Part shown: positions 1 to 9,097 of the stretch, one piece after another
Numbering within the stretch: position 1 is the stretch's first letter
How the letters are laid out: each line of letters starts with the position of its first letter
DNA from: Legionella gratiana
Lineage (GTDB): Bacteria > Pseudomonadota > Gammaproteobacteria > Legionellales > Legionellaceae
DNA length: 64,000 nucleotides
NCBI RefSeq assembly: GCF_001467695.1
Contig: NZ_LNYE01000023.1
Location: 62,001 to 126,000 of the forward strand
Reading direction: 5' to 3'
Program-made: the position numbers and the translations under genes
Notes under the pieces: model-generated
What the model was told of the DNA's origin: nothing
What the model saw: the letters and a program-made list of their open reading frames with translations, nothing else
The model's database searches: none

Positions 1-629
1 GAATGTGATATGCTGGTTCCAGTTGCTCCAGTAATTAGAAAGACCGAAGATGTAGCGCAGTCAGATACAGCTGCAAATTGTCCAGCTACAAGGTTAACCC
101 CACCCGTGTTTTGAACCGTAAAAGAATTACTGCCTGAATCTATAACAGTTACTGATGCAGGAAAGCTACCCGGCACTGCACCTAGAACGACTAGTACATC
201 ACTACTGTTTTCAACAGTTCCGACTAATGTAGGATCGAGAGAAGGTAGCCAATCGGCGGCATTGGTACTATTAGCAGGATTACTCTGCGTAATTGTAATG
301 GGGGAGCTTTGAGTATTGTATCCCATGACTAAGGTTGGATTGGTATTGAGTGAGCCAATAGGATTTGATCCACCTCCATTTAAATTGGATATTGAGCTAC
401 TTATAGAGCCACATCCTAAAAATCCAGCAGATCGAACAATGGGAGTTAGTAAATTGGCAATGGCATTTTCGGTATTCTGAATGAGGTTTTGTGAGTTAGT
501 CGTTTTATAAACTTGTGCTTGGGTCACATAAATTTCAATGACTGCATAACTGAGTAAAAGCCCAATAATAGTAGCAATCATTAATTCAATTAAAGAAAAA
601 CCACGTGGATGTTTTGGATAATTTCTCAT
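1..629 (-). CDS. pilW: PilW-like type IV minor pilin (partial, C-terminus off window)
   Basis: Type IV pilus minor pilin, processed by PilD prepilin peptidase and thought to prime pilus assembly. Translating from the ATG at 629 gives a short basic leader (MRNYPKHPRG) followed by the prepilin motif GFSLIE and a hydrophobic helix, about residues 11-32. The next segment, with NTENAIANLLTPIVRSAGFLGCG around residues 55-77, is typical of PilW. The frame stays open to base 1, so about 209 residues are present and the C-terminus is missing. The start overlaps the stop of the pilV-like gene as ATGA, which suggests translational coupling. Third gene of a fimT-pilV-pilW operon; pilX, pilY1 and pilE are expected beyond the left edge. 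Confidence 0.85.
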   Translation of the reverse strand, partial: MRNYPKHPRGFSLIELMIATIIGLLLSYAVIEIYVTQAQVYKTTNSQNLIQNTENAIANLLTPIVRSAGFLGCGSISSSISNLNGGGSNPIGSLNTNPTLVMGYNTQSSPITITQSNPANSTNAADWLPSLDPTLVGTVENSSDVLVVLGAVPGSFPASVTVIDSGSNSFTVQNTGGVNLVAGQFAAVSDCATSSVFLITGATGTSISH

Positions 630-1165
630 AATTGACTTTGGATACTTAGTTGAACATAGTTGGGATTAGTGGATGCTTGGGTGTTACTTGTTCCGACTAG
701 GTTTTTTGCCAAACTATCGTCCCATTGGACGGTTACTGTAATAATAGTATTGCCTGATGCTCCTGGAGTTGAAGTAATCGAGCCGCTACCATTAGGTAAC
801 TTGCTAACATCGTAAGTTAGCCAATACCAGGTATCATATGCAGCTAACTGAGTGTTTGAGCATGGTGATTGATTACACATCGTTCCAGGTTGTGGGGGTA
901 GGATAGGGGCCCCCATACTATTGATATTAGAGATATTATAGTTTCCATTAATTGCTGCTTGATAATTGGCACGTATTTTATCGAATATATTATAAACACT
1001 TTGCACTGCTTGTTGTTTCGCATAGCTTGAATTATTGGCTTTACTCGATAGAATAAGCATACTTGCTATCCCCAACATACCAACAGCTAAAATCATAAAA
1101 GCAACAAGGCCTTCAATTAAGGAAAATCCTTTTTGTTGTATGCTCAAATAACTTACATGATTCAT
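626..1165 (-). CDS. pilV: PilV-like type IV minor pilin
   Basis: Minor pilin of the type IV pilus initiation complex. The 179-residue product has a short leader, the prepilin cleavage motif KGFSLIE at residues 12-18 and a hydrophobic N-terminal helix (GLVAFMILAVGMLGIASML), all standard for PilV. The rest is a Ser/Thr/Asn-rich globular domain with a Cys pair (CNQSPC) that could form a small disulfide. The start ATG at 1165 is preceded by AAAGGAG at good spacing. It lies 12 bases after the fimT-like gene and overlaps pilW by four bases, so the three are almost certainly one transcript. Confidence 0.85.
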   Translation of the reverse strand: MNHVSYLSIQQKGFSLIEGLVAFMILAVGMLGIASMLILSSKANNSSYAKQQAVQSVYNIFDKIRANYQAAINGNYNISNINSMGAPILPPQPGTMCNQSPCSNTQLAAYDTWYWLTYDVSKLPNGSGSITSTPGASGNTIITVTVQWDDSLAKNLVGTSNTQASTNPNYVQLSIQSQL

Positions 1166-1177
1166 GTATATTCTCCT

Positions 1178-1738
1178 TTAAGGACATGTAAGTGCGCTGT
1201 TATCCCAAACTGCTTGACCCGGTGTAACGCTTGATTGTACAAAACCCGTTGCTAATACTTCTACAGAGCGTGCAAATGTCCCTCCTCTACTGTCGCAAAA
1301 CTTGAAATTACCAGGTGTTGTTGTTAGTCCATGACGATCAAAAACTATGCTTACTACATTACTTGAAAGCACAGGGTCTGACGGTAGAAGTTGTTGGCTT
1401 TGCAGCAATGTGCTTGCACCTACAGAAGGTTGAGTGATAACAATCCACCCGTTGCTCCAATTTCCACCACATGTGGTCGATTGAGCTATGCCAAATGGAC
1501 ATACAACGACATTTATTGATTCACCTAAGGCAGTGTTGCGTGCGTAATTAAGTGCATTTACAAACATATCAGTTCTAGCAACTAAACGATTATTCATCAG
1601 CAGAGTACTCAATGCTGGAATTGACAAAACGAGTATAATACTGAGTACTAATATCGTAATTAAGAGCTCCACTAACGTGAATGCTAACTTGTTTGTTATG
1701 AACTTCAAAGTCCTATCCCTGTTTTGAACTAAATCCAT
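1178..1738 (-). CDS. fimT: FimT/GspH-family pseudopilin
   Basis: First gene of the minor-pilin operon. The 186-residue protein carries a longer leader (about 18 residues), the prepilin motif AFTLVE at residues 19-24 and a hydrophobic helix, followed by the GspH/FimT-type domain with a NYARNTA-like segment typical of that family (NALNYARNTALGES). FimT/GspH proteins act as minor pilins of type IV pili or type II secretion and in some species bind DNA for uptake. The context with pilV and pilW favours a pilus role. No strong Shine-Dalgarno sequence precedes the ATG, so the exact start is less certain than the family. Confidence 0.82.
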   Translation of the reverse strand: MDLVQNRDRTLKFITNKLAFTLVELLITILVLSIILVLSIPALSTLLMNNRLVARTDMFVNALNYARNTALGESINVVVCPFGIAQSTTCGGNWSNGWIVITQPSVGASTLLQSQQLLPSDPVLSSNVVSIVFDRHGLTTTPGNFKFCDSRGGTFARSVEVLATGFVQSSVTPGQAVWDNSALTCP

Positions 1739-1908
1739 TTTTTAAAATTATGAACTAAAAAGTGTAATATGGGGGAAAGAGTTAATGCAATACTCTTACT
1801 TACTTATCGTATGTAAACGCAATTTCTCTATAAGTCTAGGCAATCTGCATTTTTCTATGTTCTGCGCTTTTATCCAGGCTTATTAAGAGGTTACATGTAA
1901 AACACCAC

Positions 1909-2886
1909 TTAATCCCACTCTATAAATGTTTCGATATCTTTATTGTCGGATATTTGTTGTTGATGTTTTGCTTTGTTTCGAGCAAGCATCTGTGGTTTAG
2001 CACATTGAATCGGAGATTTAAAGGTTTTTAAAGCATTTTCTAAGCTGACAAACGCATAACCCTTTTGTTGATACAAATGAATAATATCAGGCAAAACATA
2101 GGCATTGAGTAAGTTAGCATGGATCAGTAGAATTTGTGCTTGATCATTGTTGTGATGAAATTGATTATGTTCTTCAGCTCGAAGTGTTTGTTGCCAAATA
2201 AAATCAAGATAAAAGGGCTTTAATTCATCAAGGTACGCTCGTCTGTTTATCTCAGGGACTGATAATAAACGCTGATTAAAGACAAAATCTTTGGAGTCAA
2301 TGGTAATAGGTGCAACATGATAATTTTTTTGTGCAAGATAACAGAGTATGTCTTCCTTTTTTCGCCCAGAGCTCATCGCTAAATAAGGATAACGAAAATA
2401 TTTGGGTTCAGTTAAAACAGGTAATAAAATTTTATCTGCTTTTTGAATTTCATAGATGTATTCTTCGGCATCCATTTTATTCAAATTAGCGTGACTGAGA
2501 GTATGGTTACCCAATCCGAAACCTGCATCACGAAATTTGCGCAATATGTCCCAATTGTTTTTACGTACTTCACTGGCAATGATAAATCCTGTGGCAGGAA
2601 CTTGCTCCTTGGTCATTGTCTCGATCATCATATTTAAATGAAAATTTCTATATTCACCAACAAAAGGTAAATCATCTATAGTAATAGATAACAGTTTTTT
2701 AGGGGCAGAGTGTGGTTTGTCAGACTCCTCTTTTTTTTCATTTACACGGCTATCCTGCAATTTGTTAACGTTATTATCCTTGTTTAAGTGATCGTGATTT
2801 TCTTCTAAGGCGATACTTATGCTTGGCATGGTAACTAAAAAAATGATGATGAGTAATAACTTTTTAATAATTAATGTAATTTTCAT
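1909..2886 (-). CDS. Exported polysaccharide deacetylase (NodB domain)
   Basis: Predicted secreted or periplasmic carbohydrate esterase (CE4 family) that removes N-acetyl groups from a cell-wall or surface polysaccharide. Residues 1-26 form a signal peptide (basic start, hydrophobic core, cleavage near SIA-LEE). A charged linker follows, then the NodB fold from about residue 63: SITIDDLPF holds the catalytic Asp-Asp pair, and GNHTLSHANL the metal-binding His pair (HxxxH). FRYPYLAMSSGRK corresponds to motif 3. The substrate cannot be read from sequence. It stands alone, separated from the pilin operon by 170 bases. Confidence 0.82.
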   Translation of the reverse strand: MKITLIIKKLLLIIIFLVTMPSISIALEENHDHLNKDNNVNKLQDSRVNEKKEESDKPHSAPKKLLSITIDDLPFVGEYRNFHLNMMIETMTKEQVPATGFIIASEVRKNNWDILRKFRDAGFGLGNHTLSHANLNKMDAEEYIYEIQKADKILLPVLTEPKYFRYPYLAMSSGRKKEDILCYLAQKNYHVAPITIDSKDFVFNQRLLSVPEINRRAYLDELKPFYLDFIWQQTLRAEEHNQFHHNNDQAQILLIHANLLNAYVLPDIIHLYQQKGYAFVSLENALKTFKSPIQCAKPQMLARNKAKHQQQISDNKDIETFIEWD

Positions 2887-2998
2887 TAGTACAAACTACA
2901 AATAGATTAGAGAAAATAGCATTGTAGCAAAAATTAATCGAAATGGCTTATACGAAGTGACATTGTTTATAATTATAAGAATACAGCAGCTAGGCTTA

Positions 2999-3020
2999 TA
3001 GGGTCTGTCAACAGACCCTA
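2999..3020. repeat. Perfect 22-bp palindrome TAGGGTCTGT-CA-ACAGACCCTA
   Basis: A perfect 10-bp inverted repeat with a two-base centre lies 15 bases past the stop of the minus-strand gene ending at 3036. It could form a hairpin at the 3' end of that transcript, though no long U tract follows. The same TAGGGTCTGT(TGAC) word ends the 147-bp hairpin at 63394-63540, and a partial form sits at 13307-13324, so this belongs to a dispersed family. Confidence 0.6.
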
Positions 3021-3035
3021 CTTGAAGTTTAAAAA

Positions 3036-4409
3036 TTAATGGGTTAATGCATCCGTACTTTTGTGTTCCAGTTCATCATCCTCTTCTTCACTGGACTCTT
3101 CTTTCTTACTTGTTAAGAAGGAGAGTTTGCTTAGCGCAGAAGCGATATAACTTTTAGGCGCTTTCTCTGGAGTTTTGCCTTCTTTTTTAAACTCTTCAAC
3201 AACATGATGTAATGCATCATTACGACAGTCATGAATCATGTCAATGCACAGATTAAAAATATTTTTTAAATCAAAGCCAGCGATTTCTGAAAAAAAGTGC
3301 TTGGCTCGTATTGCTTTTTTGTCATTGGCTTTGGGCTCTACGGTAAGAAAGCGCATGAATTGAGTTGTTGAAAAAATTAATGCTTCGATATCTTGCGAAG
3401 CTACGTCGCCCTTTTTACCCAGAATTTTATTCAATCCTTTATGAATAACAGAATTTTCAGTGCTTGTTAATACTGCGGAAGCGTATTCATCATCAATTTG
3501 TTTACGTACAAGGTGCATTGCTCCAGCAAGGACAGCAATTTTTTCTGATTCACTAATTTCGGTAGCTTGGACGGCTCCTTTTATGGTATTCAAAAAATGA
3601 AGTTGGGCCGCGCGGTGCAAACCTAGCTTGTTAATTTTTGAAACATTCTTATCTGCAAGCTCATCTTTGATCAAATCAGCAAGCGCAAGATTTAGCTCGT
3701 CCCATGTTCCAAAACGTCCTGTAGCTGATAGAGGAGAAGAGACTTTTTTATTAGCAACGTATTCGCCTACCCATATATTTTTTTTTCCTTCAACAACAAC
3801 GGGAATGTCTTGTTTTTCTTCTACATCAGCAGTTGGTTTTTCCAAAACTACGGTAGTTTGTCCATTAGCAACCAAGGAATCAACAATTGCTTTTTCAGCA
3901 GTTTTTGATAATAGATAACTAGTTTCAACGAGTTCATTTAAGTGATTGGTGGGAATTGCACGAAGGATATGGTCTTTTTTAAATCCTTTACGTGAATCAT
4001 TGTTAACGAAAATTTGTTTTAAAAACTCATTGATAGCGGTATAAAACTTAGCGGTTTGATAGAGATCTGGTTTATTTTCTGCAGAGATTTCAGCATTGAT
4101 TCCTATTATATTTGCCAAACTGTCACTAAGTAGGCCAGAAGAATCGAACATCCCACGCTTATTTTCAATGTCCCTCATGACGGTTTGCATTGCACCATAA
4201 AAAGTGATTGCTGCAATTTGGGGTTTCATTGTTTTTTCAGTTACTTGCTCTTCTAATCTATTCAGTATCGAAGAGAGGTATTGAAGTTCGTACTTTCTTG
4301 GATTAGCAAGGTCTTCAATTTTTCCTTTTTTATCGCGTTTTAATAATACATCGACCGCATCATTAAACTCTTTTTTTAATGTACTTAATTCCTTTAACTC
4401 AAACGTCAT
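3036..4409 (-). CDS. Candidate Dot/Icm effector with internally duplicated helical domain
   Basis: Family not recognised. From the ATG at 4409, preceded by GGAGAC at six bases, the product has 457 residues; an upstream in-frame ATG at 4430 lacks a ribosome site. It has no signal peptide or membrane segment and looks helical and soluble. Two halves resemble each other: about residues 55-200 and 265-425 both contain a pattern like AxxxGAMxxVxxxI followed by a (S/G)LxxxLxxIxG stretch, which suggests a tandem duplication of a domain of about 150 residues. The tail SKKEESSEEEDDELEHK, within the last 25 residues, is an E-block like those of Dot/Icm type IV secretion substrates. I recall an effector at the matching place in L. 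pneumophila (lpg0634), unverified. Confidence 0.6.
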   Translation of the reverse strand: MTFELKELSTLKKEFNDAVDVLLKRDKKGKIEDLANPRKYELQYLSSILNRLEEQVTEKTMKPQIAAITFYGAMQTVMRDIENKRGMFDSSGLLSDSLANIIGINAEISAENKPDLYQTAKFYTAINEFLKQIFVNNDSRKGFKKDHILRAIPTNHLNELVETSYLLSKTAEKAIVDSLVANGQTTVVLEKPTADVEEKQDIPVVVEGKKNIWVGEYVANKKVSSPLSATGRFGTWDELNLALADLIKDELADKNVSKINKLGLHRAAQLHFLNTIKGAVQATEISESEKIAVLAGAMHLVRKQIDDEYASAVLTSTENSVIHKGLNKILGKKGDVASQDIEALIFSTTQFMRFLTVEPKANDKKAIRAKHFFSEIAGFDLKNIFNLCIDMIHDCRNDALHHVVEEFKKEGKTPEKAPKSYIASALSKLSFLTSKKEESSEEEDDELEHKSTDALTH

Positions 4410-4430
4410 GTTTAGTCTCCAGTTGTCCAA

Positions 4431-4889
4431 AAAGATTATGTAAGTTCTCCTTACAAGGCCTCAGTGTAAACTAAAGTAATCTTCACGTCATGTATTTTCA
4501 TTATACAATTTTAGTATTTTTAAAAACTTAATAAAATTCATTATGTTATTCATGTTGATTTGCGTTCAGCACTGCTTTTTTTTGAAAAAAAGCATGGAAA
4601 AATTTAAAATAATGGGTAATATTTCCCTATTTTTATTATTTTTATCCTAGAAAAAGCAGTTGGGTCGATAGCGAGCGAGTTAAAGGTGCTGAATTTTTTT
4701 GAAAGCATTAATCACCACTACTGTGAACAAAAAAAATCAGCTGGTTCAGTACTTTTTAGCTCACACAGTAGGACCAACCGCTTTTTCTAGGTTTATGACG
4801 CTGTGTGGGCATTAAACCCACGTCATGTTGTGTGCCACACGCTCACGGCTTTCTTGTAGGAGTGGGAGCGTTTTTAATGAGGTTTTGTA
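4431..4889. other. Gene-free gap of about 460 bases
   Basis: The gap lies between the divergent candidate effector and the ArnT-like gene. It holds an inverted-repeat element (4646-4791) and AT-rich stretches that could carry promoters on both strands. The longest plus-strand frame is out of phase with the ArnT-like gene and has no family features, so I do not call it a gene. Confidence 0.6.
4646..4791. repeat. Inverted-repeat element, arms CCTAGAAAAAGC...
   Basis: The left arm at 4646-4663 (CCTAGAAAAAGCAGTTGG) is matched by the right arm at about 4774-4791 (CCAACCGCTTTTTCTAGG) with one mismatch in 18, enclosing about 110 bases. It could be a small MITE-like element or a large hairpin in the leader of the ArnT-like gene. 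No coding potential is seen inside. Confidence 0.5.
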
Positions 4890-6389
4890 TTGGACATCAA
4901 AAACGAGAAACAGTCACAACAACTATTCCTTAATAATGCTGTGTTTGCATTATTCTTTCTCCTTGTGTGCCGAATTGTTTCCATGTGCTTTATTCCACTT
5001 AATGATGTTTCCGAGGCACGTTATGCTGAGATTGCTCGAAAGATGTTGGAAACTGGTAATTGGGTAACGCCACAGCATGATTATGGGGTTCCTTTTTGGG
5101 CTAAACCCCCGTTGTCGACTTGGCTATCTGCTTTCTCAATGAAACTTTTTGGCATTAATGAATTCACCGCTCGTCTTCCTGGATTGCTTTTATCAATAAT
5201 GGTTTTATGGCTTGTTTGGAGCTTAGCCAAAAAGCATAGTGGTTCTTTGATTGCTATGATCACCACTTTGGTTTTAGCAGGGACTTTATATTTTTTTCTT
5301 GATGCTGGCACAGTGATGACTGATCCGGCATTAGTTTTTTGTGTGACTTTAGTTATTGTTGCATTTTGGCATGCCTTGGTAGATAGGAATAGGCTATGGT
5401 CTTATGTTTTTTTTGTTGCGTTAGGATTAGGTTTATTAGCCAAGGGGCCAGTTGCTGTTGTCATACCTGGTATGCCTTTATTTTTTTGGGTATTGATACG
5501 GAATCAATGGCGTAATTTATGGGAAAGATTGCCTTGGATAAAAGGTATTTTAATCATGTTTACCATAGCAATTCCTTGGTATATTTGGGCTGAACTACGA
5601 ACTCCTGGGTTTTTAAATTATTTTATTATTGGTGAAAACTTTAATCGATTTTTAAAGCCTGGATGGATGGGTGATAAATATGGATATGCTCACAAAGAAT
5701 ATTGGGGGATGATTTGGATTTATGCTGCATCTGGAATTTTTCCCTGGTGTCTTCTTGGACTTGCTTGGTTTATCAAATGTAGGCATAACGTTCGTAAAGT
5801 GTTTCAAGATAATGACGGATGGTTAAGTTATTTTTTTCTTTGTGCTGTGGTTCCCCTGTTCTTTTTTACATTTTCCAGCAATATTATTTATACCTATGTT
5901 TTTTGCAGCTTGCCTGCTTTCTCATTATTTTTTGTTGAATATTGGGATCGGGTAGGTGTAATGATTGAAGCGAAAAACTTAGTTTTAGGACTATCCTTAA
6001 TTGTAGGAGTGATTTTTCTAGTAGTGACGCTTGCTTTTAATGCAGTACCTGAAGCAGTGTCAAAAACACAAAAACCTGTAGTTGCTGCATGGTTAAAACA
6101 ACATCCAGCTACGGGGGATTATCTGATTTACTGGGATTATAAAACAGAATTTTCAGCGCAATTTTATGCGCGAGGAAAAGTAAAATTTGCTTTTAGTGAA
6201 AAAGAGCTTTGCCATTTGCTGACCAATCATCGTGTAGATTATTTGGCTATTAATCCCTCTGATACTAAAGATGTGTCACCAAATTTATTGAATAAAATGG
6301 AACTTATTCAACGTGTTTACGCAGGTGATAAACCATTTTTATTGATGCGTATTCCAACTACAGTAAGTAATTTATGCATGAATGCATAA
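4890..6389 (+). CDS. ArnT/PMT-family membrane glycosyltransferase
   Basis: Integral membrane GT-C glycosyltransferase related to ArnT (aminoarabinose transfer to lipid A) and protein mannosyltransferases, using a lipid-phosphate sugar donor. The 499-residue protein has many hydrophobic segments, with the first periplasmic loop holding the family signature DVSEARYAEIARKML (acidic catalytic site) and a following GVPFWAKPPLSTWL, both characteristic of ArnT/PMT_2. The TTG start at 4890 is supported by TGAGG seven bases upstream and by the lack of any other early start. It stands alone, with no arn operon nearby, so the acceptor and sugar are unknown; lipid A or another envelope glycan is inferred. 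Confidence 0.8.
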   Translation: MDIKNEKQSQQLFLNNAVFALFFLLVCRIVSMCFIPLNDVSEARYAEIARKMLETGNWVTPQHDYGVPFWAKPPLSTWLSAFSMKLFGINEFTARLPGLLLSIMVLWLVWSLAKKHSGSLIAMITTLVLAGTLYFFLDAGTVMTDPALVFCVTLVIVAFWHALVDRNRLWSYVFFVALGLGLLAKGPVAVVIPGMPLFFWVLIRNQWRNLWERLPWIKGILIMFTIAIPWYIWAELRTPGFLNYFIIGENFNRFLKPGWMGDKYGYAHKEYWGMIWIYAASGIFPWCLLGLAWFIKCRHNVRKVFQDNDGWLSYFFLCAVVPLFFFTFSSNIIYTYVFCSLPAFSLFFVEYWDRVGVMIEAKNLVLGLSLIVGVIFLVVTLAFNAVPEAVSKTQKPVVAAWLKQHPATGDYLIYWDYKTEFSAQFYARGKVKFAFSEKELCHLLTNHRVDYLAINPSDTKDVSPNLLNKMELIQRVYAGDKPFLLMRIPTTVSNLCMNA

Positions 6390-6531
6390 AATTTAGCTAG
6401 AGACAAGCAAATGAGTTTCGTTTTTATATTAAGGAGTTCTTTTTTACAAAGAGAACTTGTTCAATAAAGATACCAATTCATTTAGAGTTTTGATATACTC
6501 TGGCGCAATTTTTAGGCCATAAGGAGTAACT

Positions 6532-7800
6532 GTGTCGCAATCTGTTGCAGTGGATTCGAGAGCTTTTGTCCCTCGTGGTGACTTAATGGCTTGGGTTGTG
6601 TGTCTTTCAGCTGGATTGTTTTTCTTTTATGAATTTTTTCAGCTAAATATTTTCGATGTCATTAATCAGCCTTTACGTGATGATTTTCATATTGATGCAA
6701 CTCAATTAAGTTGGATGTCCAGTGCTTATTTGTGGGCAGATATCTTATTTCTTCTTCCGGCAGGAATTATTTTAGATCGTTTTTCGACACGTATAGTTAT
6801 CCTCAGCGCTATGTTTGTTTGCATTCTAGGCACGGTTGGTTTTGCTTTAACTGATTCATTTATTTTAGCTTCATTTTGTCATTTTCTTTCGGGGATAGGT
6901 AACGCATTTTGTTTTTTATCCTGCGTTGTTTTGGTATCGCATTGGTTTCCGCCGAGAAGGCAAGCACTTGTAATTGGTTCTTTGGTTACTATGGCTTTTG
7001 TAGGGGGTATGATGGCCCATACTCCTTTTGCCTATCTTTATGAATTATTTGGGTGGCGTAATGCCTTATTAATTGATGGCGCCGTTGGTGCTGTGCTATT
7101 ACTTTGGATTTATTGGATTGTCAATGACAAGCCTAAAAACGCACCGACAGGGGATTATCTCAAACAAAGACAAGTGATGTCTGGATTTTTCAAGGCATTA
7201 TCTAATCCACAAAATTGGTTGGCAGGTTTTTATACTTCTTTTCTTAATTTGCCCATTATGGTTTTATGTGCCTTATGGGGCGCTAGCTACTTACAAGTAG
7301 TGCATCATTTATCTGAAATGGCTGCCAGTAATGTGGTGAGCCTTATTTTTATGGGGAGCGTCATTGGTTGTCCATTAGCAGGATGGTTGTCTGATTCTCA
7401 GGGACGTCGTAAACCTCTAATGATTATTGGCTCAATAGCGACACTTATTACATTAGTTCCTTTATTTCTAGATATAACTTTATCGCAATTTACTCTAAGT
7501 ATTCTCTTTTTTGCTTTAGGTCTTTTTACAAGTACACAAGTAATTACTTATCCTTTAGTAGCTGAAAGCAATTCTATTGAAAACACGGGGGCAGCTACAG
7601 GGGTCGCTTCTGTTATTATTATGGGCGGCGGCGGTGTAGGACAAGTATTATTTGGTTGGTTAATTGCACATCATGCAGGTGAAGCAGTCACAACGTATAC
7701 GATTGCAGATTTTCAATTTGCTATGTGGATATTTCCAATAACAACTGTTGCAGCTTTAGTTGCTGTATTAATAACCCGAGAAACCTATTGCAAACGTTAA
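6532..7800 (+). CDS. MFS transporter, first of a pair before deoB
   Basis: Twelve-segment major facilitator, 422 residues. MFS signs include the loop 2-3 motif region LPAGIILDRFSTR and a repeat in the second half, GWLSDSQGRRKPL. It starts at GTG 6532 with AAGGAG five bases upstream. It is followed after 15 bases by a paralogue and then by deoB, so the three probably form an operon for nucleoside or deoxynucleoside uptake and breakdown. Legionella has a family of phagosomal transporters (Pht), and the published phtC-phtD locus serves thymidine salvage; this pair could be its counterpart, which is inferred from context rather than read in the sequence. Confidence 0.75.
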   Translation: MSQSVAVDSRAFVPRGDLMAWVVCLSAGLFFFYEFFQLNIFDVINQPLRDDFHIDATQLSWMSSAYLWADILFLLPAGIILDRFSTRIVILSAMFVCILGTVGFALTDSFILASFCHFLSGIGNAFCFLSCVVLVSHWFPPRRQALVIGSLVTMAFVGGMMAHTPFAYLYELFGWRNALLIDGAVGAVLLLWIYWIVNDKPKNAPTGDYLKQRQVMSGFFKALSNPQNWLAGFYTSFLNLPIMVLCALWGASYLQVVHHLSEMAASNVVSLIFMGSVIGCPLAGWLSDSQGRRKPLMIIGSIATLITLVPLFLDITLSQFTLSILFFALGLFTSTQVITYPLVAESNSIENTGAATGVASVIIMGGGGVGQVLFGWLIAHHAGEAVTTYTIADFQFAMWIFPITTVAALVAVLITRETYCKR

Positions 7801-7815
7801 AGCTGAGGAGTCAAG

Positions 7816-9096
7816 ATGCACATAGTGGATGAGTTTCAAGAATATGATAAGGTTAAATCATCCTTATTACCCTGGATGGTGTGTTTTGCTGCAACTTTAT
7901 TCTTTTTCTATGAATTTATTCAAGGAAATATGTTTGCATCCATCGCCGCAAATATCATGCAAGATTATCGTATTCAAGCAGATAAAATGGCTTGGTTATC
8001 AAGTGTCTATTACCTTTCTAATGTATTGTTTCTTTTTATTGCTGGAATGGTTCTTGATCGATTTTCGATTAAAAATACTTTATTAATAGCGATGTTTTTG
8101 TGTGTAGCAAGTACCTTTCTTCTCGCCTATTCCCATTCTTTTTATACAGCTTTATTTTGCCGTTTTATTACAGGCATAGGAAGTGCATTCTGTTTTTTAG
8201 GTCCTGTTCGTTTAGCTTCGCATTGGTTTCCTCCAAGACGTATGGCTTTAGTAACCGGAGCTATAGTGACGATGGCAATGGCTGGGGGCATGTTGGCACA
8301 ATACCCTTTAACTAAGTTGGTTCTTTTAGTTGGATGGCGCCAAGCAGTACAAGATGTTGGAATACTTGGGTTTACAATGCTCATTGTGATGTTTTTTTGG
8401 ATAAAAGAGAGACCTCAAGTTGCATTAAAGCAACCTGTTGAACCAATTAATGTTATGTCTGCAGCTAAGAAGGCATATCTTAACTCACAGTATTTGCGGG
8501 CTGCATTCTATGCCAGTCTCATGAATATGGCTATTGCTGTTTTTGGTGCAATGATGGGAACTTTATATTTAGAACAACGATTGGGTATTAGTTCCGCTCA
8601 AGCTTCTATGGTAAATGGTATGTTGTTTTTGGGAGCAATTATTGGTTCTCCGCTTGTGGGATGGATTTCTGATAGGATTGGTTTACGAATTATCCCTATG
8701 AAGGTAGGTGTTATTACCTCACTTCTGACTTTACTTGCAGTACTTTATCTTCCTGTTTCTTATAGCATGATGGCTTTTTTATTTTTCCTGCTTGGTTTTT
8801 TTACTTCAGCTCAAGTAATCAGTTATGCCTTAGTCGCTGAAAGCAGTTCACCGGCAATGACTGCAACAGCAGTAAGTGTTATTTCCATATTGACTCAAGG
8901 CGGTTATATTATTTATCAAAATTTATTCAGTTATTTATTAACCAATCATAGTGGTATGCAAATAATAAATGGGACTCCAGTTTATTCTTTGAGTGCATAT
9001 CAATATGCAGCAATTATTTTACCTTTAGGATTATTCATTGCTTTTCTAATGCTTTTGGGTTTAAAAGAAACACGTTGCCAACAACTCGAGGATTAA
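7816..9096 (+). CDS. MFS transporter, second of a pair before deoB
   Basis: Major facilitator of 426 residues, clearly paralogous to its upstream neighbour: both start with a YEF(I/F)Q segment in helix 1, share SSxYxxxxxLFL in helix 2 and have HWFPPRR after helix 4. The canonical cytoplasmic loop motif appears as [11 protein letters not shown] and again as [15 protein letters not shown]-type ribosome site precedes the ATG. It ends one base before the deoB start, so it is almost surely co-transcribed and coupled with it. The substrate is not readable; nucleosides or thymidine are suggested by deoB and by the Legionella phtC-phtD precedent. Confidence 0.75.
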   Translation: MHIVDEFQEYDKVKSSLLPWMVCFAATLFFFYEFIQGNMFASIAANIMQDYRIQADKMAWLSSVYYLSNVLFLFIAGMVLDRFSIKNTLLIAMFLCVASTFLLAYSHSFYTALFCRFITGIGSAFCFLGPVRLASHWFPPRRMALVTGAIVTMAMAGGMLAQYPLTKLVLLVGWRQAVQDVGILGFTMLIVMFFWIKERPQVALKQPVEPINVMSAAKKAYLNSQYLRAAFYASLMNMAIAVFGAMMGTLYLEQRLGISSAQASMVNGMLFLGAIIGSPLVGWISDRIGLRIIPMKVGVITSLLTLLAVLYLPVSYSMMAFLFFLLGFFTSAQVISYALVAESSSPAMTATAVSVISILTQGGYIIYQNLFSYLLTNHSGMQIINGTPVYSLSAYQYAAIILPLGLFIAFLMLLGLKETRCQQLED

Positions 9097-9097
9097 G

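Noticed and set aside
4825..5067. 80-codon plus-strand frame at the start of the ArnT-like gene
   Set aside because: It lies in another frame over the first part of a well-supported membrane glycosyltransferase and has no ribosome site.
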